From contig REAB01000066.1 of the NCBI GenBank assembly GCA_004293645.1, positions 1 to 37,712 on the forward strand: DNA of 37,712 nt, read 5' to 3'. The notes beneath the pieces were generated by a model. It did not search any database. It was not told where the DNA came from and saw only the letters and a program-made list of their open reading frames with translations. Position numbers and translations under genes: made by a program. Of the stretch, positions 24,183-31,671 are shown piece after piece. Each line of letters opens with the position of its first letter. Within the stretch, counting starts at the first letter, position 1. The DNA comes from Cytophagia bacterium. GTDB lineage: Bacteria; Bacteroidota; Bacteroidia; Cytophagales; Spirosomataceae.

Positions 24183-25463
24183 TTACAGACCTGTGGCCAC
24201 CGTTAGGCGGCCACGCTCAGCAATCAGGCTCTCGCGCATTTTCTGATTTCTAAAAAAAGCCAGTGGGTTCAAAGCTCCGCCTGCCCGCAAGCGTGCCTCT
24301 GCCACAAGCGGGCGTACATCGGTGCGGAAAGCATGCTGCAAAATTTCTTGACAAAGTGCCACATCATTTTCATTTTGAGCTATTTCTAAGGCTTTTCGGT
24401 CTATCAAAAGTGCTTGAGCGTAGGCCATCATAATGGCTTCTACGCTTTGCAGGAGGTCTTCGAGCGGGTCTTTTACGTTGTGCGAAGCGTCAATCATCCA
24501 GCCAAAAGCCCCCTCGCCCCCAAAGGGTGGATTGTTAGGCTGATTTCCGCTCACCAACTCATTGAAAATCAAGAACAACTGATACGGTTTGATACTACCA
24601 GCGGTAAGGTCGTCGTCGCCATATTTGGAATCGTTAAAATGAAATCCGCCCAGTTTTTCTTCCATCAGCAACAACGACACAATCTGCTCAATGTTGGCAT
24701 TGGGCAAGTGGTGCCCCAAATCTACGAGCGTATATGCCTTTTCGCCCAGTTTGCTGGCGTACAAATACGACTGGCCCCAGTCGCCGACGGTGGTTGAATA
24801 AAAATTGGGCTCAAAGGCCTTGTACTCTACAAACATTTTCCAGTCTGCGGGCAGCGCGGCATATATTTCTCGCAATCCATCGAGGGTATTCTCAAACGCT
24901 TTTCGGAAGTTTAATTGTCCTGGAAAACAAGAACCGTCTGACAACCAAACCGTTAGCGACTGCGACCCCAACTCAACACCGTGCCGAATTACTTCGATGT
25001 TGTGGGCAATGGCCTGTTGCCTCACGGCTTTATTTACGTTTTGTAAAGAGCCAAATTTATAGGTTTCTGCTTGGTTGGGTTGGTCTTGAAAAGTATTAGA
25101 ATTGACGGCATCAAACCGAAGTCCGTGCTGGGCGGCCAACGTTCTGATGGCTTGATAATTGCTCGGAATATCCCACGGAATGTGCAGCGAAATAGCCCCC
25201 GAAGCTCGATTGAGGGCGTGCAGCAATCCTACGTCTTCTATTTTTTCTTCCAATGTACGCGGCTCTCCTCCACCCGAAAAGCGACCAAAGCGCGTGCCGC
25301 CCGTTCCTAATGCCCACGACGGAATGGCAATTTGAAATTGGGCTAATTGCTTGACAATGTCTTCTGCGTTTTCTATTTCGGATGTAGCAAAGGCCCATTT
25401 TGCTTGGTGTCTTTTGAGTAAATCTTCGTTGTACTGGTCTATTTGGTTGGTTTGGAGTTGCAT
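24183..25463 (-). CDS. rhaI: L-rhamnose isomerase, Pseudomonas type (TIM barrel)
   Basis: This enzyme converts L-rhamnose to L-rhamnulose. From the ATG at 25463 the protein has 426 residues, close to the Pseudomonas stutzeri enzyme. Metal-site motifs are VEYKAFEP (Glu), TLVDLGHHLPNANIEQIV (Asp and His) and GGFHFNDSKYGDDDLTAGS (His and Asp). IPSWALGTGGTRFGRFSGGGEP is a family-typical N-terminal loop. An earlier in-frame ATG (25529) would translate repeat sequence and is rejected. It is separated from the aldolase gene by a RAYT transposase and repeat arrays. Confidence 0.92.
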   Translation of the reverse strand: MQLQTNQIDQYNEDLLKRHQAKWAFATSEIENAEDIVKQLAQFQIAIPSWALGTGGTRFGRFSGGGEPRTLEEKIEDVGLLHALNRASGAISLHIPWDIPSNYQAIRTLAAQHGLRFDAVNSNTFQDQPNQAETYKFGSLQNVNKAVRQQAIAHNIEVIRHGVELGSQSLTVWLSDGSCFPGQLNFRKAFENTLDGLREIYAALPADWKMFVEYKAFEPNFYSTTVGDWGQSYLYASKLGEKAYTLVDLGHHLPNANIEQIVSLLLMEEKLGGFHFNDSKYGDDDLTAGSIKPYQLFLIFNELVSGNQPNNPPFGGEGAFGWMIDASHNVKDPLEDLLQSVEAIMMAYAQALLIDRKALEIAQNENDVALCQEILQHAFRTDVRPLVAEARLRAGGALNPLAFFRNQKMRESLIAERGRLTVATGL

Positions 25464-25473
25464 GGTTATTTGG

Positions 25474-25731
25474 TTTTTGGGTTTATTCAAGTCAAGGTCA
25501 GAGACCTTGCGCCACCTGCGCGGAGTCAATAGACTCCTTGCAACTGTGGGTTGTGCGGAGTTAAAAACTCCGCACGGGTGTTACAAGGTCTCTGTTTTTG
25601 GGTTTATTCAAGTCAAGGTCAGAGACCTTGCGCCACCTGCGCGGAGTCTATAGACTCCTTGCAACTGTGGGTTGTGCGGAGTTTTTAACTCCGAACGGGT
25701 GTCGCAAGGTCTCTGACCTTGCTTTCTTTCT
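25474..25731. repeat. Palindromic repeat array between rhaI and the RAYT gene (121-bp tandem duplication)
   Basis: A 121-bp unit starts at 25474 and again at 25595. Each holds hairpins CAAGGTC-AGA-GACCTTG (first copy 25493-25509), GGAGTC-AATA-GACTCC (25522-25537) and GCGGAGTT-AAA-AACTCCGC (25555-25573), linked by GCGCCACCTGCGC and GGGTGT. In copy 2 the loops differ (TATA; TTTTTAA), while stems are nearly kept. The duplicated unit includes TTTTTGGGTTTATTCAAGTC from just upstream of the rhaI start. The array ends at the stop of the RAYT gene. Confidence 0.9.
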
Positions 25732-26276
25732 TAAATAAGGTAAATATCTAAAAGTGCGGGCAAATTAGCATAATTCCTGGCACTTGAATACAAATAATCT
25801 TCGGGTTTTTCTACCCAACCCGCCCGCACGGGATTTTCGTGAATGTAGTTTAGTTTTTGATAAATAAATTTTTCGGATAATAGCTCAACAGCATGGCTAC
25901 CAGACGCCCAAAATTGATGGTCGCTGTTTCTGATGTTGCTTCGGGCGGCAAACTCAAAACGTTTTAGCAGCCAATCTTGGCGACTTTCACCCGTTTCTAC
26001 GTTTTGAATGGTTTTGATGATATTCAACCCCGTAAATTTTTTAAAATCTCGTACCACGTCCGACAAATTATCTTTGCTGGCACGCCATATGACGTGTACG
26101 TGGTTGGTCATAATTACGTACGCATACACTTCCAATCCTTTGTTTTGCTGGCAATATTTCATGCTGTTGATTATGATGTCGCGGTATATTTTTCGAGAAA
26201 ATACATCAACCCAATCTACCACTCTGAAAGTCATAAAATGCGCCGCCGACTGGTCTTCGATGACATAATTAGCCAT
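25731..26276 (-). CDS. REP-associated tyrosine transposase (RAYT, IS200-like Y1)
   Basis: The 181-residue protein has the Y1 transposase fold: HFMTFRVVDWVDVFSR at the start, the HUH motif in MTNHVHVIW (His59, His61) and a C-terminal block QKLNYIHENPVRAGWV where Tyr144 is the likely nucleophile, followed by PEDYLYSSARNYA. RAYTs are single-copy chromosomal relatives of IS200 transposases that cut and join hairpin repeats (REPs). Palindromic arrays lie directly on both sides, which supports this. All catalytic residues appear intact. It interrupts the rhamnose gene order. Confidence 0.92.
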   Translation of the reverse strand: MANYVIEDQSAAHFMTFRVVDWVDVFSRKIYRDIIINSMKYCQQNKGLEVYAYVIMTNHVHVIWRASKDNLSDVVRDFKKFTGLNIIKTIQNVETGESRQDWLLKRFEFAARSNIRNSDHQFWASGSHAVELLSEKFIYQKLNYIHENPVRAGWVEKPEDYLYSSARNYANLPALLDIYLI

Positions 26277-26337
26277 TTTAGTTTATGGTTTAATTGAATT
26301 GTGCGTAGGCTTAGACCGTTATTTGTGCTTTGTCTTA

Positions 26338-26650
26338 GAGGTCTCCGACCTCATGTGATGATTGCGTTGTTGTGCGGAGTCTAAGACTCCGAACGGGTGT
26401 CGTTGTTGTGCGGAGTCTTAGACTCCGCACGGGTGTCACAAGGTCTCCGACCTTGTATTTTTTAGGTCAAGGTCAGAGACCTTGTGACACCTGCGCAGAG
26501 TCAATAGACTCCTTGCAACAACGTTAGCTGTGCGTAGTTTTTAACTACGCATGGGTGTCGCGTCGCAAAGACCCTCCGACCTTGTGTTTTTTTAGGTCAA
26601 GGTCAGAGACCTTGTGACACCTGCGCGGAGTCAATAGACTCCTTGCAACA
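26338..26650. repeat. Palindromic repeat array between the RAYT gene and rhaD
   Basis: At least seven hairpin modules are seen: GAGGTC-TCC-GACCTC (26338-26352), two GGAGTC-based stems near 26376 and 26412, AAGGTC-TCC-GACCTT near 26440, CAAGGTC-AGA-GACCTTG near 26469 and again near 26599, GCGTAGTT-TTT-AACTACGC near 26532, and GGAGTC-AATA-GACTCC near 26627. A 63-bp block (AGGTCAAGGTCAGAGACCTT and on to CTCCTTGCAACA) occurs twice, 130 bp apart. Linkers TTGTGACACCTGCGC and GGGTGTC recur. It ends 11 bp before the rhaD stop. Confidence 0.9.
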
Positions 26651-26660
26651 TCTTTTTGTT

Positions 26661-28784
26661 TTAGCGCACAAAAGCCATGGCTACGCCACCGTCCACGTTC
26701 AAAACATTGCCCGTAGATTTGCTCAAAAGCCCCCCCACAAACGCAAAGCAAGCATTGGCAATGTCTTCGGGTAAAATCACTTCATTGAGCAACGTCCGTT
26801 TGGCGTAATAGGCAGGCAGCTCTTCTACTTTTACGCCGTATGCTTTGGCGCGCCCTTCGGCCCAAGCACCTTGCCAAATTTTTGAGTCGGCAATAACGGC
26901 ATCGGGATTAATGGTATTTACCCTAATTTTGTCGCCACCCAGCTCGGCGGCATTCAAGCGACTTAGGTGCAGTTGCGCTGCTTTGGCCGAGCCATAGCCC
27001 GCATTATTAGGCCCCGAAACAAGCGCGTTTTTGCTCACAATATTCAGCACATCGCCCCCAAATCCCTGCTTTCTCATCGTTTCTACGCCCGCTTGCGTAA
27101 CCAAGAACTGACCTTTTACTAAAATATCGTACAGCAAGTCCCAATCTTTTTCGGTATGGTCTTGAATGGGTTTAGAAATAGAAATGCCCGCACAATTGAC
27201 CACAATATCCACCCCGCCAAACGCCAACGCTGCCGTTTCGAAGGCAGTTTTTATTTGCTGGCCGTCGGTAACATTGAGCAGCGCCGTGGCGTAGCTATCC
27301 TTGCCAAATTGGGCCCTAAATTCTTGGGCTGCCCCTTCCAAACGGTCGCTGTCTAAGTCGTTCAAAATCACGCAAGCACCTTCTTGCACAAACCGTTTGG
27401 CAATGGCTTTGCCAATGCCGCCCGCGCTGCCCGTAACAAGCGCGACCCGTCCCGAAAGTGCCTTTGGCGCGGGCATCCGTTGCAATTTGGCCTCTTCCAA
27501 CAACCAATATTCGATGTTAAAAGCCTCTTGGCGCGGCAGAGCGGTGTAGGTCGAAACAGCCTCTGCACCTTTCATTACATTTACGGCGTTGAGGTAATAT
27601 TCGGAGGCCAAACGAGCCGTGGTTTTGTCTTTTGAAAACGTAAACATACCCACGCCAGGCAACAAAACAACAACAGGATTTGCATCGCGGATGGCGGGGC
27701 TGTTGGCGTGTTTACACGTTTCGTAATACTTACGGTAATCGTTGCGATAAGCCGAAAACTCTGCGTCCAAATAGACTTTACAACTTTCTGAAATTTGATT
27801 GTTCTCAAACGTCAATTGGCTCATATCCAGCACCAAAGGTGCAATTTTTGTTCGCAAAAAATGGTCGGGGCAAGACGTACCAAGCGGTGCAAGGCGGGCC
27901 AAATCGTTGGAATTGATAAACTCCATGAGGCGCGGGTCGTCGCTAAAATGGCCTATCATCTTGCGCTCCGACGAGCAATATCCGCGCAAAATAGGTGCTA
28001 TTTGGGCAGCGGCTTTTAGTCGTTCAGTATCGGGCAACGCACTTATTTTGGGGCCAGCAAATGCCGCTTTCTTTAAGCCCTCTTCGGTTAAGTATGCGGC
28101 ACACTTTTCGATTACCTCCAACGTGTTGATGTAGCTTTCGTAAGAAGTATTGCCCCAAGTAAACAAGCCGTGCGAACCCAGCATAATACCTTTGAGCGCA
28201 ATACCTTTATGGGCGGCAGTTTGCAGACACTCGCGGAGTTGCAGTCCCAAGTCAAACCCAGGCCGCTGCCAGCCCACCCAGCCAATTTCACCATTAAAAA
28301 GTTCCTGCGTAATGCGCTCGCCGTCTTTGGCCGCCGCAATGGCAATGGCCGCGTCGGGGTGGAGGTGGTCAATGTGCTTGAAGGGCAAAAAACCGTGCAG
28401 CGGCGTATCAATAGAAGGTGCTTTGGAGGCCAAATCGAAAATGCAATGGTTGAAAAGTTCTACCATTTTATCTTCGGTTTCGATGCCTTCATACACGTTT
28501 TCGAGGGCCAGTAGCCGCTCCATGTACAAAGCCGCGCAGCCCGATTTGGTGAGCGTGCCAATGTCACCGCCCGAACCTTTTATCCACATTACTTCTACGT
28601 CGCGCCCCGTGAGGGGGTCTTTGTCGGTTATTTTAACCGAAGTGTTGCCGCCCCCGTAGTTGGTAAGGCGCAAATCTGCCCCCAGCAAGTTGGAGCGGTA
28701 AATAAAAAGAGCGACCTCGTCGCCAGCTAACTGGGCAGCCGAGGCTTCGTCCCAGAGATACGATACGTGTTGGTAGTGATTCAT
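26661..28784 (-). CDS. rhaD: Bifunctional rhamnulose-1-phosphate aldolase / short-chain dehydrogenase
   Basis: The fusion protein cleaves L-rhamnulose 1-phosphate to dihydroxyacetone phosphate and L-lactaldehyde, and acts on the aldehyde. From the ATG at 28784 it has 707 residues. Residues about 1-400 are a class II aldolase domain (LTNYGGGNTSVKI, MWIKGSGGDIGTL, HGFLPFKHIDHLHPDA, GSHGLFTWG with metal-binding His). Residues about 445-707 are a short-chain dehydrogenase (VALVTGSAGGIGKAIAKRF for NAD, NCAGIS, active-site Tyr and Lys in YGSAKAAQ). This aldolase-dehydrogenase layout is known from Bacteroidota and Rhizobiales. It is the first gene of the cluster. An in-frame upstream ATG (28817) has no family support. 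Confidence 0.93.
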   Translation of the reverse strand: MNHYQHVSYLWDEASAAQLAGDEVALFIYRSNLLGADLRLTNYGGGNTSVKITDKDPLTGRDVEVMWIKGSGGDIGTLTKSGCAALYMERLLALENVYEGIETEDKMVELFNHCIFDLASKAPSIDTPLHGFLPFKHIDHLHPDAAIAIAAAKDGERITQELFNGEIGWVGWQRPGFDLGLQLRECLQTAAHKGIALKGIMLGSHGLFTWGNTSYESYINTLEVIEKCAAYLTEEGLKKAAFAGPKISALPDTERLKAAAQIAPILRGYCSSERKMIGHFSDDPRLMEFINSNDLARLAPLGTSCPDHFLRTKIAPLVLDMSQLTFENNQISESCKVYLDAEFSAYRNDYRKYYETCKHANSPAIRDANPVVVLLPGVGMFTFSKDKTTARLASEYYLNAVNVMKGAEAVSTYTALPRQEAFNIEYWLLEEAKLQRMPAPKALSGRVALVTGSAGGIGKAIAKRFVQEGACVILNDLDSDRLEGAAQEFRAQFGKDSYATALLNVTDGQQIKTAFETAALAFGGVDIVVNCAGISISKPIQDHTEKDWDLLYDILVKGQFLVTQAGVETMRKQGFGGDVLNIVSKNALVSGPNNAGYGSAKAAQLHLSRLNAAELGGDKIRVNTINPDAVIADSKIWQGAWAEGRAKAYGVKVEELPAYYAKRTLLNEVILPEDIANACFAFVGGLLSKSTGNVLNVDGGVAMAFVR

Positions 28785-28814
28785 TGTGGATTGGAGAAAA
28801 TTATCAGCTTTTGT

Positions 28815-28841
28815 CAAAATTAAAAGCCAAAGAGGGGCAAA
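28815..28841 (-). promoter_or_regulatory. Possible promoter of the rhamnose cluster
   Basis: The minus strand reads TTTG (28841-28838), then 15 bp, then TAATTTTG (28822-28815), followed 30 bp later by the rhaD ATG. The -7 box fits TAnnTTTG; the spacing is two bases shorter than in the better promoters of this window. Confidence 0.35.
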
Positions 28842-28883
28842 CTATCCTTATGTTATGTTGTAAAAAATAAAAAAACTGCTTAA

Positions 28884-29762
28884 TTATTTTACAATGTTCT
28901 GAAAAGGGTGGGTCATTTGCCCCCAAAAAGAAGCGGGAAGTTTTTGTGATTGGGGCAGCCCTACGGGCAGATGAGCATCGTTGTGCGGCCAATAATTGGT
29001 TTTGAAAATGTAATCCCAAACGCTCAATGTAATGCCATAATTGAAGCCCATTGGGTGCGATTGAGGGACTTGCTGCGCGTGATGCCAAAGGTGCATTTGA
29101 GGGCCATTAAAAAGATATTTGAGCGGCCCCATTGGCAAATATAAATTGGCGTGGCCCAGCTGCCCCGTAACAAGCGTAAAAATATGAACCACAAAAAAAT
29201 CGGTGATACCAAAGCCAATCATAGCCAGCGGAATGTACTCCAAAGCGCGGTAAATCACGTTTTCCATCCAATGATAGCGCATTAAAGCCGCAAAGCCCAT
29301 TTGCTCGGTGCTGTGGTGCACTTTATGAAACTCCCACATCCACGGCACACGATGCAGCAGCCTGTGAATGTTCCACTGCATAAAATCGCGCAGCACAAAA
29401 ATAAGCACCAATTGCACCCAATTGGGCAGGTTTTCGACCCGAATAGCCACCAAATTGGTAATGCCAAAAAGCCCCAGAAAATCTTTGAAAAGCATTACGC
29501 CCACCATTGAGAGCGCATTGTAGGCAATGAGCGAAAACAAGAAGAAATTCCAAAATAAATAAAACGTATCCAGCCAAAAATCTTGACGAATGGCAGGCTG
29601 ATTTTTTCGCCACGGAAACCGCAATTCTAAACCCCAAATAACAACCGACGCACCCACCAACCAATAAAAATAATTGTGCCAACTGGGGTTTAGCACCTCG
29701 CCTGCAAAATAGTTCCAGTAGCCAGAATACGCCCCAATAATGATGTGCAGATACTTTTCCAT
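28884..29762 (-). CDS. Sterol desaturase / fatty acid hydroxylase family membrane protein
   Basis: The 292-residue integral membrane protein has about four to five hydrophobic segments and the histidine clusters that bind the di-iron centre: HRLLH, WEFHKVHHSTEQMGF and HLWHHAQQVPQSHPMGFNYG. Such enzymes hydroxylate or desaturate lipids at the membrane; substrates in Bacteroidota may be carotenoid, hopanoid or fatty acid and cannot be chosen here. It lies between the rhamnose cluster and the ATPase gene with its own spacing (99 bp to rhaD), so it is probably a separate unit. Confidence 0.9.
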   Translation of the reverse strand: MEKYLHIIIGAYSGYWNYFAGEVLNPSWHNYFYWLVGASVVIWGLELRFPWRKNQPAIRQDFWLDTFYLFWNFFLFSLIAYNALSMVGVMLFKDFLGLFGITNLVAIRVENLPNWVQLVLIFVLRDFMQWNIHRLLHRVPWMWEFHKVHHSTEQMGFAALMRYHWMENVIYRALEYIPLAMIGFGITDFFVVHIFTLVTGQLGHANLYLPMGPLKYLFNGPQMHLWHHAQQVPQSHPMGFNYGITLSVWDYIFKTNYWPHNDAHLPVGLPQSQKLPASFWGQMTHPFQNIVK

Positions 29763-29964
29763 GAATGACCCCGTTCAAATTTATTGACTAAAATAGTTGG
29801 TTTTTGTGAAAATTAAAAATTAGGCGCGCCATAGACGGGGCAAACGCATGAGACCACCACCCTGTCGTAATAACACAGTTTCTCTATTTGGACTGGTAAT
29901 TAAAACCGCAAAAATATAAGGCTCAAAAGATTGATTGAGTATTTTATCAACCCATTAGTAACTC

Positions 29965-31413
29965 CTATCCAGCGTCAAAAAAGGCTTCTAAATTAACCTC
30001 TGCTTGGAATTGGTCGAGATAATGTTCATTTCGGATAGCTGGGAAGGGCGTAATGAGCGTATTGAAAATAGCTTTTTTTGTTTGGGTGGTGTGCTGAAAA
30101 ATACTTTTTCTCATCCGTAAATGATTGGCATATTCCTTAGTTACCAAATAATTATTGCTCGAAAATTTTGCTTCACAGATAGAAATAGCTTTGTCGGCTC
30201 GGTCAATCAATAAATCAATTTGTGTTCCTCCCAAGCCATTGCCATCTCTGGTTTTCCAAGAACAAGCATTAACACTAATTCCATTGATACCCAGAGCTTT
30301 AAGAATTTTTGGAAGATGTTGAAAACAAATATTTTCAAAAGCATATCCACTCCATGCCCCATAACTTGATTCTTTGCTCAACGCCATCCAAAGTCCTTGA
30401 TTTAAAAAGGTCTGATTCTTTATGAATTTGGCGTAGAAAAGCGAAAAATTATCAATCAGTTTATAAATACTATCTTTCTTTTTTTTGTCAAAAGGCTGAA
30501 AAATTCCTACAAAATCACACTCAACGAGTTCTTCTAAGGTTCTCGACAAAGTACCATTGGCAATCTTAGACTGTTGTTGAATATCTTGTCGGGTCAAACC
30601 TTGAGGCTTACTTGCCAAAATCTCAACAATCTTTTCGTGATTTTCGGCATTTTTAAACAGAGAATAATACAGTTGCTTATATTCTTCCTGTAACGGAGCA
30701 TCTTTCCAAAAACATAGTTCATCAATTAATTGCGTTGAACTTTTACCTGCCTCTACATATTTCAAATAAAATGGAATTCCTCCCAAAGCCATAAACAATT
30801 CAACAATCTGATAACGAGGAAGTTGAATACCTTTTGATTGTAGATATTTTTCTGTTTCCAAGAGGTCGAAGGGAGCTAAACGCATTCGTTGTGTAACCCT
30901 ATTGTATAAGCCACCCCGAGCATTGATGAGATTTTTACGAATCCAAGACGAAGCCGAACCACAAGCAACCAATATGATGTGATTCATTTTGGATAAATGT
31001 TGATTCCAAAAATATTCCAAAGCCGAAATAAAACCCGACTTGGGTGTATCTAACCAAGGCATTTCATCAATAAAGACAACCATTTTAGAACCATCAGATT
31101 TCAAACTGTACAGATAATCAGCTAAATATAAAAAGGCTTCTTGCCAAGTTTTAGGTGTTTGGGTTTTTAGGTTACCTTTCGTTTTTTTTAGATATTCTTC
31201 AAAAAAATTATTGAGTTGTGCCTGCAAATGTGCGTCCTTAGTACCTGTAAAGTCAAATACCAATTGATTGTTGAAAAACTCACGAATTAGAAACGTTTTA
31301 CCTACTCGTCGGCGACCATAGACCGATAAAAATTCAGCCTCCGAAGATTCCAATATTTTGTTCAGTTTCTGTATTTCAAGTATTCTGCCTATAATTTTAG
31401 TTTGACTTTTCAT
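29965..31413 (-). CDS. AAA+ ATPase with C-terminal DUF234 (PD-(D/E)xK-like) domain
   Basis: The 482-residue protein has a Walker A VYGRRRVGKTFLIREF (about 32-47), Walker B VVFIDEMPWLD, a winged-helix-like middle part (LTRQDIQQQSKIANGTLSRT) and a C-terminal DUF234 domain with GGTQIDLLIDRADKAISICEAKFSS, whose Asp, Glu and Lys form a PD-(D/E)xK signature. These archaeal-type ATPases are widespread in Bacteroidota; their role is unknown, and mobile-element or defence links have been suggested. The gene is clearly AT-richer than both neighbours, which suggests transfer. Its promoter lies inside four operator-like repeats. Confidence 0.9.
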   Translation of the reverse strand: MKSQTKIIGRILEIQKLNKILESSEAEFLSVYGRRRVGKTFLIREFFNNQLVFDFTGTKDAHLQAQLNNFFEEYLKKTKGNLKTQTPKTWQEAFLYLADYLYSLKSDGSKMVVFIDEMPWLDTPKSGFISALEYFWNQHLSKMNHIILVACGSASSWIRKNLINARGGLYNRVTQRMRLAPFDLLETEKYLQSKGIQLPRYQIVELFMALGGIPFYLKYVEAGKSSTQLIDELCFWKDAPLQEEYKQLYYSLFKNAENHEKIVEILASKPQGLTRQDIQQQSKIANGTLSRTLEELVECDFVGIFQPFDKKKKDSIYKLIDNFSLFYAKFIKNQTFLNQGLWMALSKESSYGAWSGYAFENICFQHLPKILKALGINGISVNACSWKTRDGNGLGGTQIDLLIDRADKAISICEAKFSSNNYLVTKEYANHLRMRKSIFQHTTQTKKAIFNTLITPFPAIRNEHYLDQFQAEVNLEAFFDAG

Positions 31414-31421
31414 AGCTATGT

Positions 31422-31510
31422 TTGGTAAAATCTATGCAAAAGTACCACATTTTACCAAATACAAAACTTATACTTGGTAAAATGTGGCTTAAAAATATCG
31501 ATTTTACCAA
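31422..31510. promoter_or_regulatory. Four operator-like copies of TTGGTAAAAT over the ATPase promoter
   Basis: TTGGTAAAAT occurs at 31422-31431 and 31474-31483, and its reverse complement ATTTTACCAA at 31449-31458 and 31501-31510. Each orientation repeats at exactly 52 bp, about five helical turns. The middle two form a perfect 14-bp inverted repeat (31445-31458 with 31474-31487). On the minus strand a TTTTG (31466-31462), 17 bp, and TACTTTTG (31444-31437) make a good -33/-7 promoter lying between the copies, with the ATPase ATG at 31413. A bound factor here would block that promoter. Confidence 0.75.
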
Positions 31511-31611
31511 GTATAAAACCTATCCCTATGTCAATCATGAAAAGTCTCGCAAAAATTTCACGCGCATTGCATCGCGCTACCGACTGAGTAAGAAGACAGA
31601 TTTGTTTTTGC

Positions 31612-31649
31612 AAAAAAAGCCCTCACTGACAACAGCAAGGGCTTTTTTT
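31612..31649. terminator. Bidirectional rho-independent terminator
   Basis: AAAAAAAGCCCT and AGGGCTTTTTTT flank a 14-base loop, giving a GC stem extended by an A/T tract on each side. It lies 22 bp after the stop of the RND permease gene on the minus strand and would end that operon. Confidence 0.8.
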
Positions 31650-31671
31650 GAGGCGGATACTGTCATTTTTT

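Noticed and set aside
17139-26650. CRISPR arrays
   Set aside because: The repeats contain several different palindromes, and the intervening sequence is itself repeated, so there are no unique spacers; no cas gene is seen, and a RAYT explains them better.
28150-28659. 169-codon plus-strand frame opposite rhaD
   Set aside because: Shadow of the well-conserved aldolase domain on the other strand.
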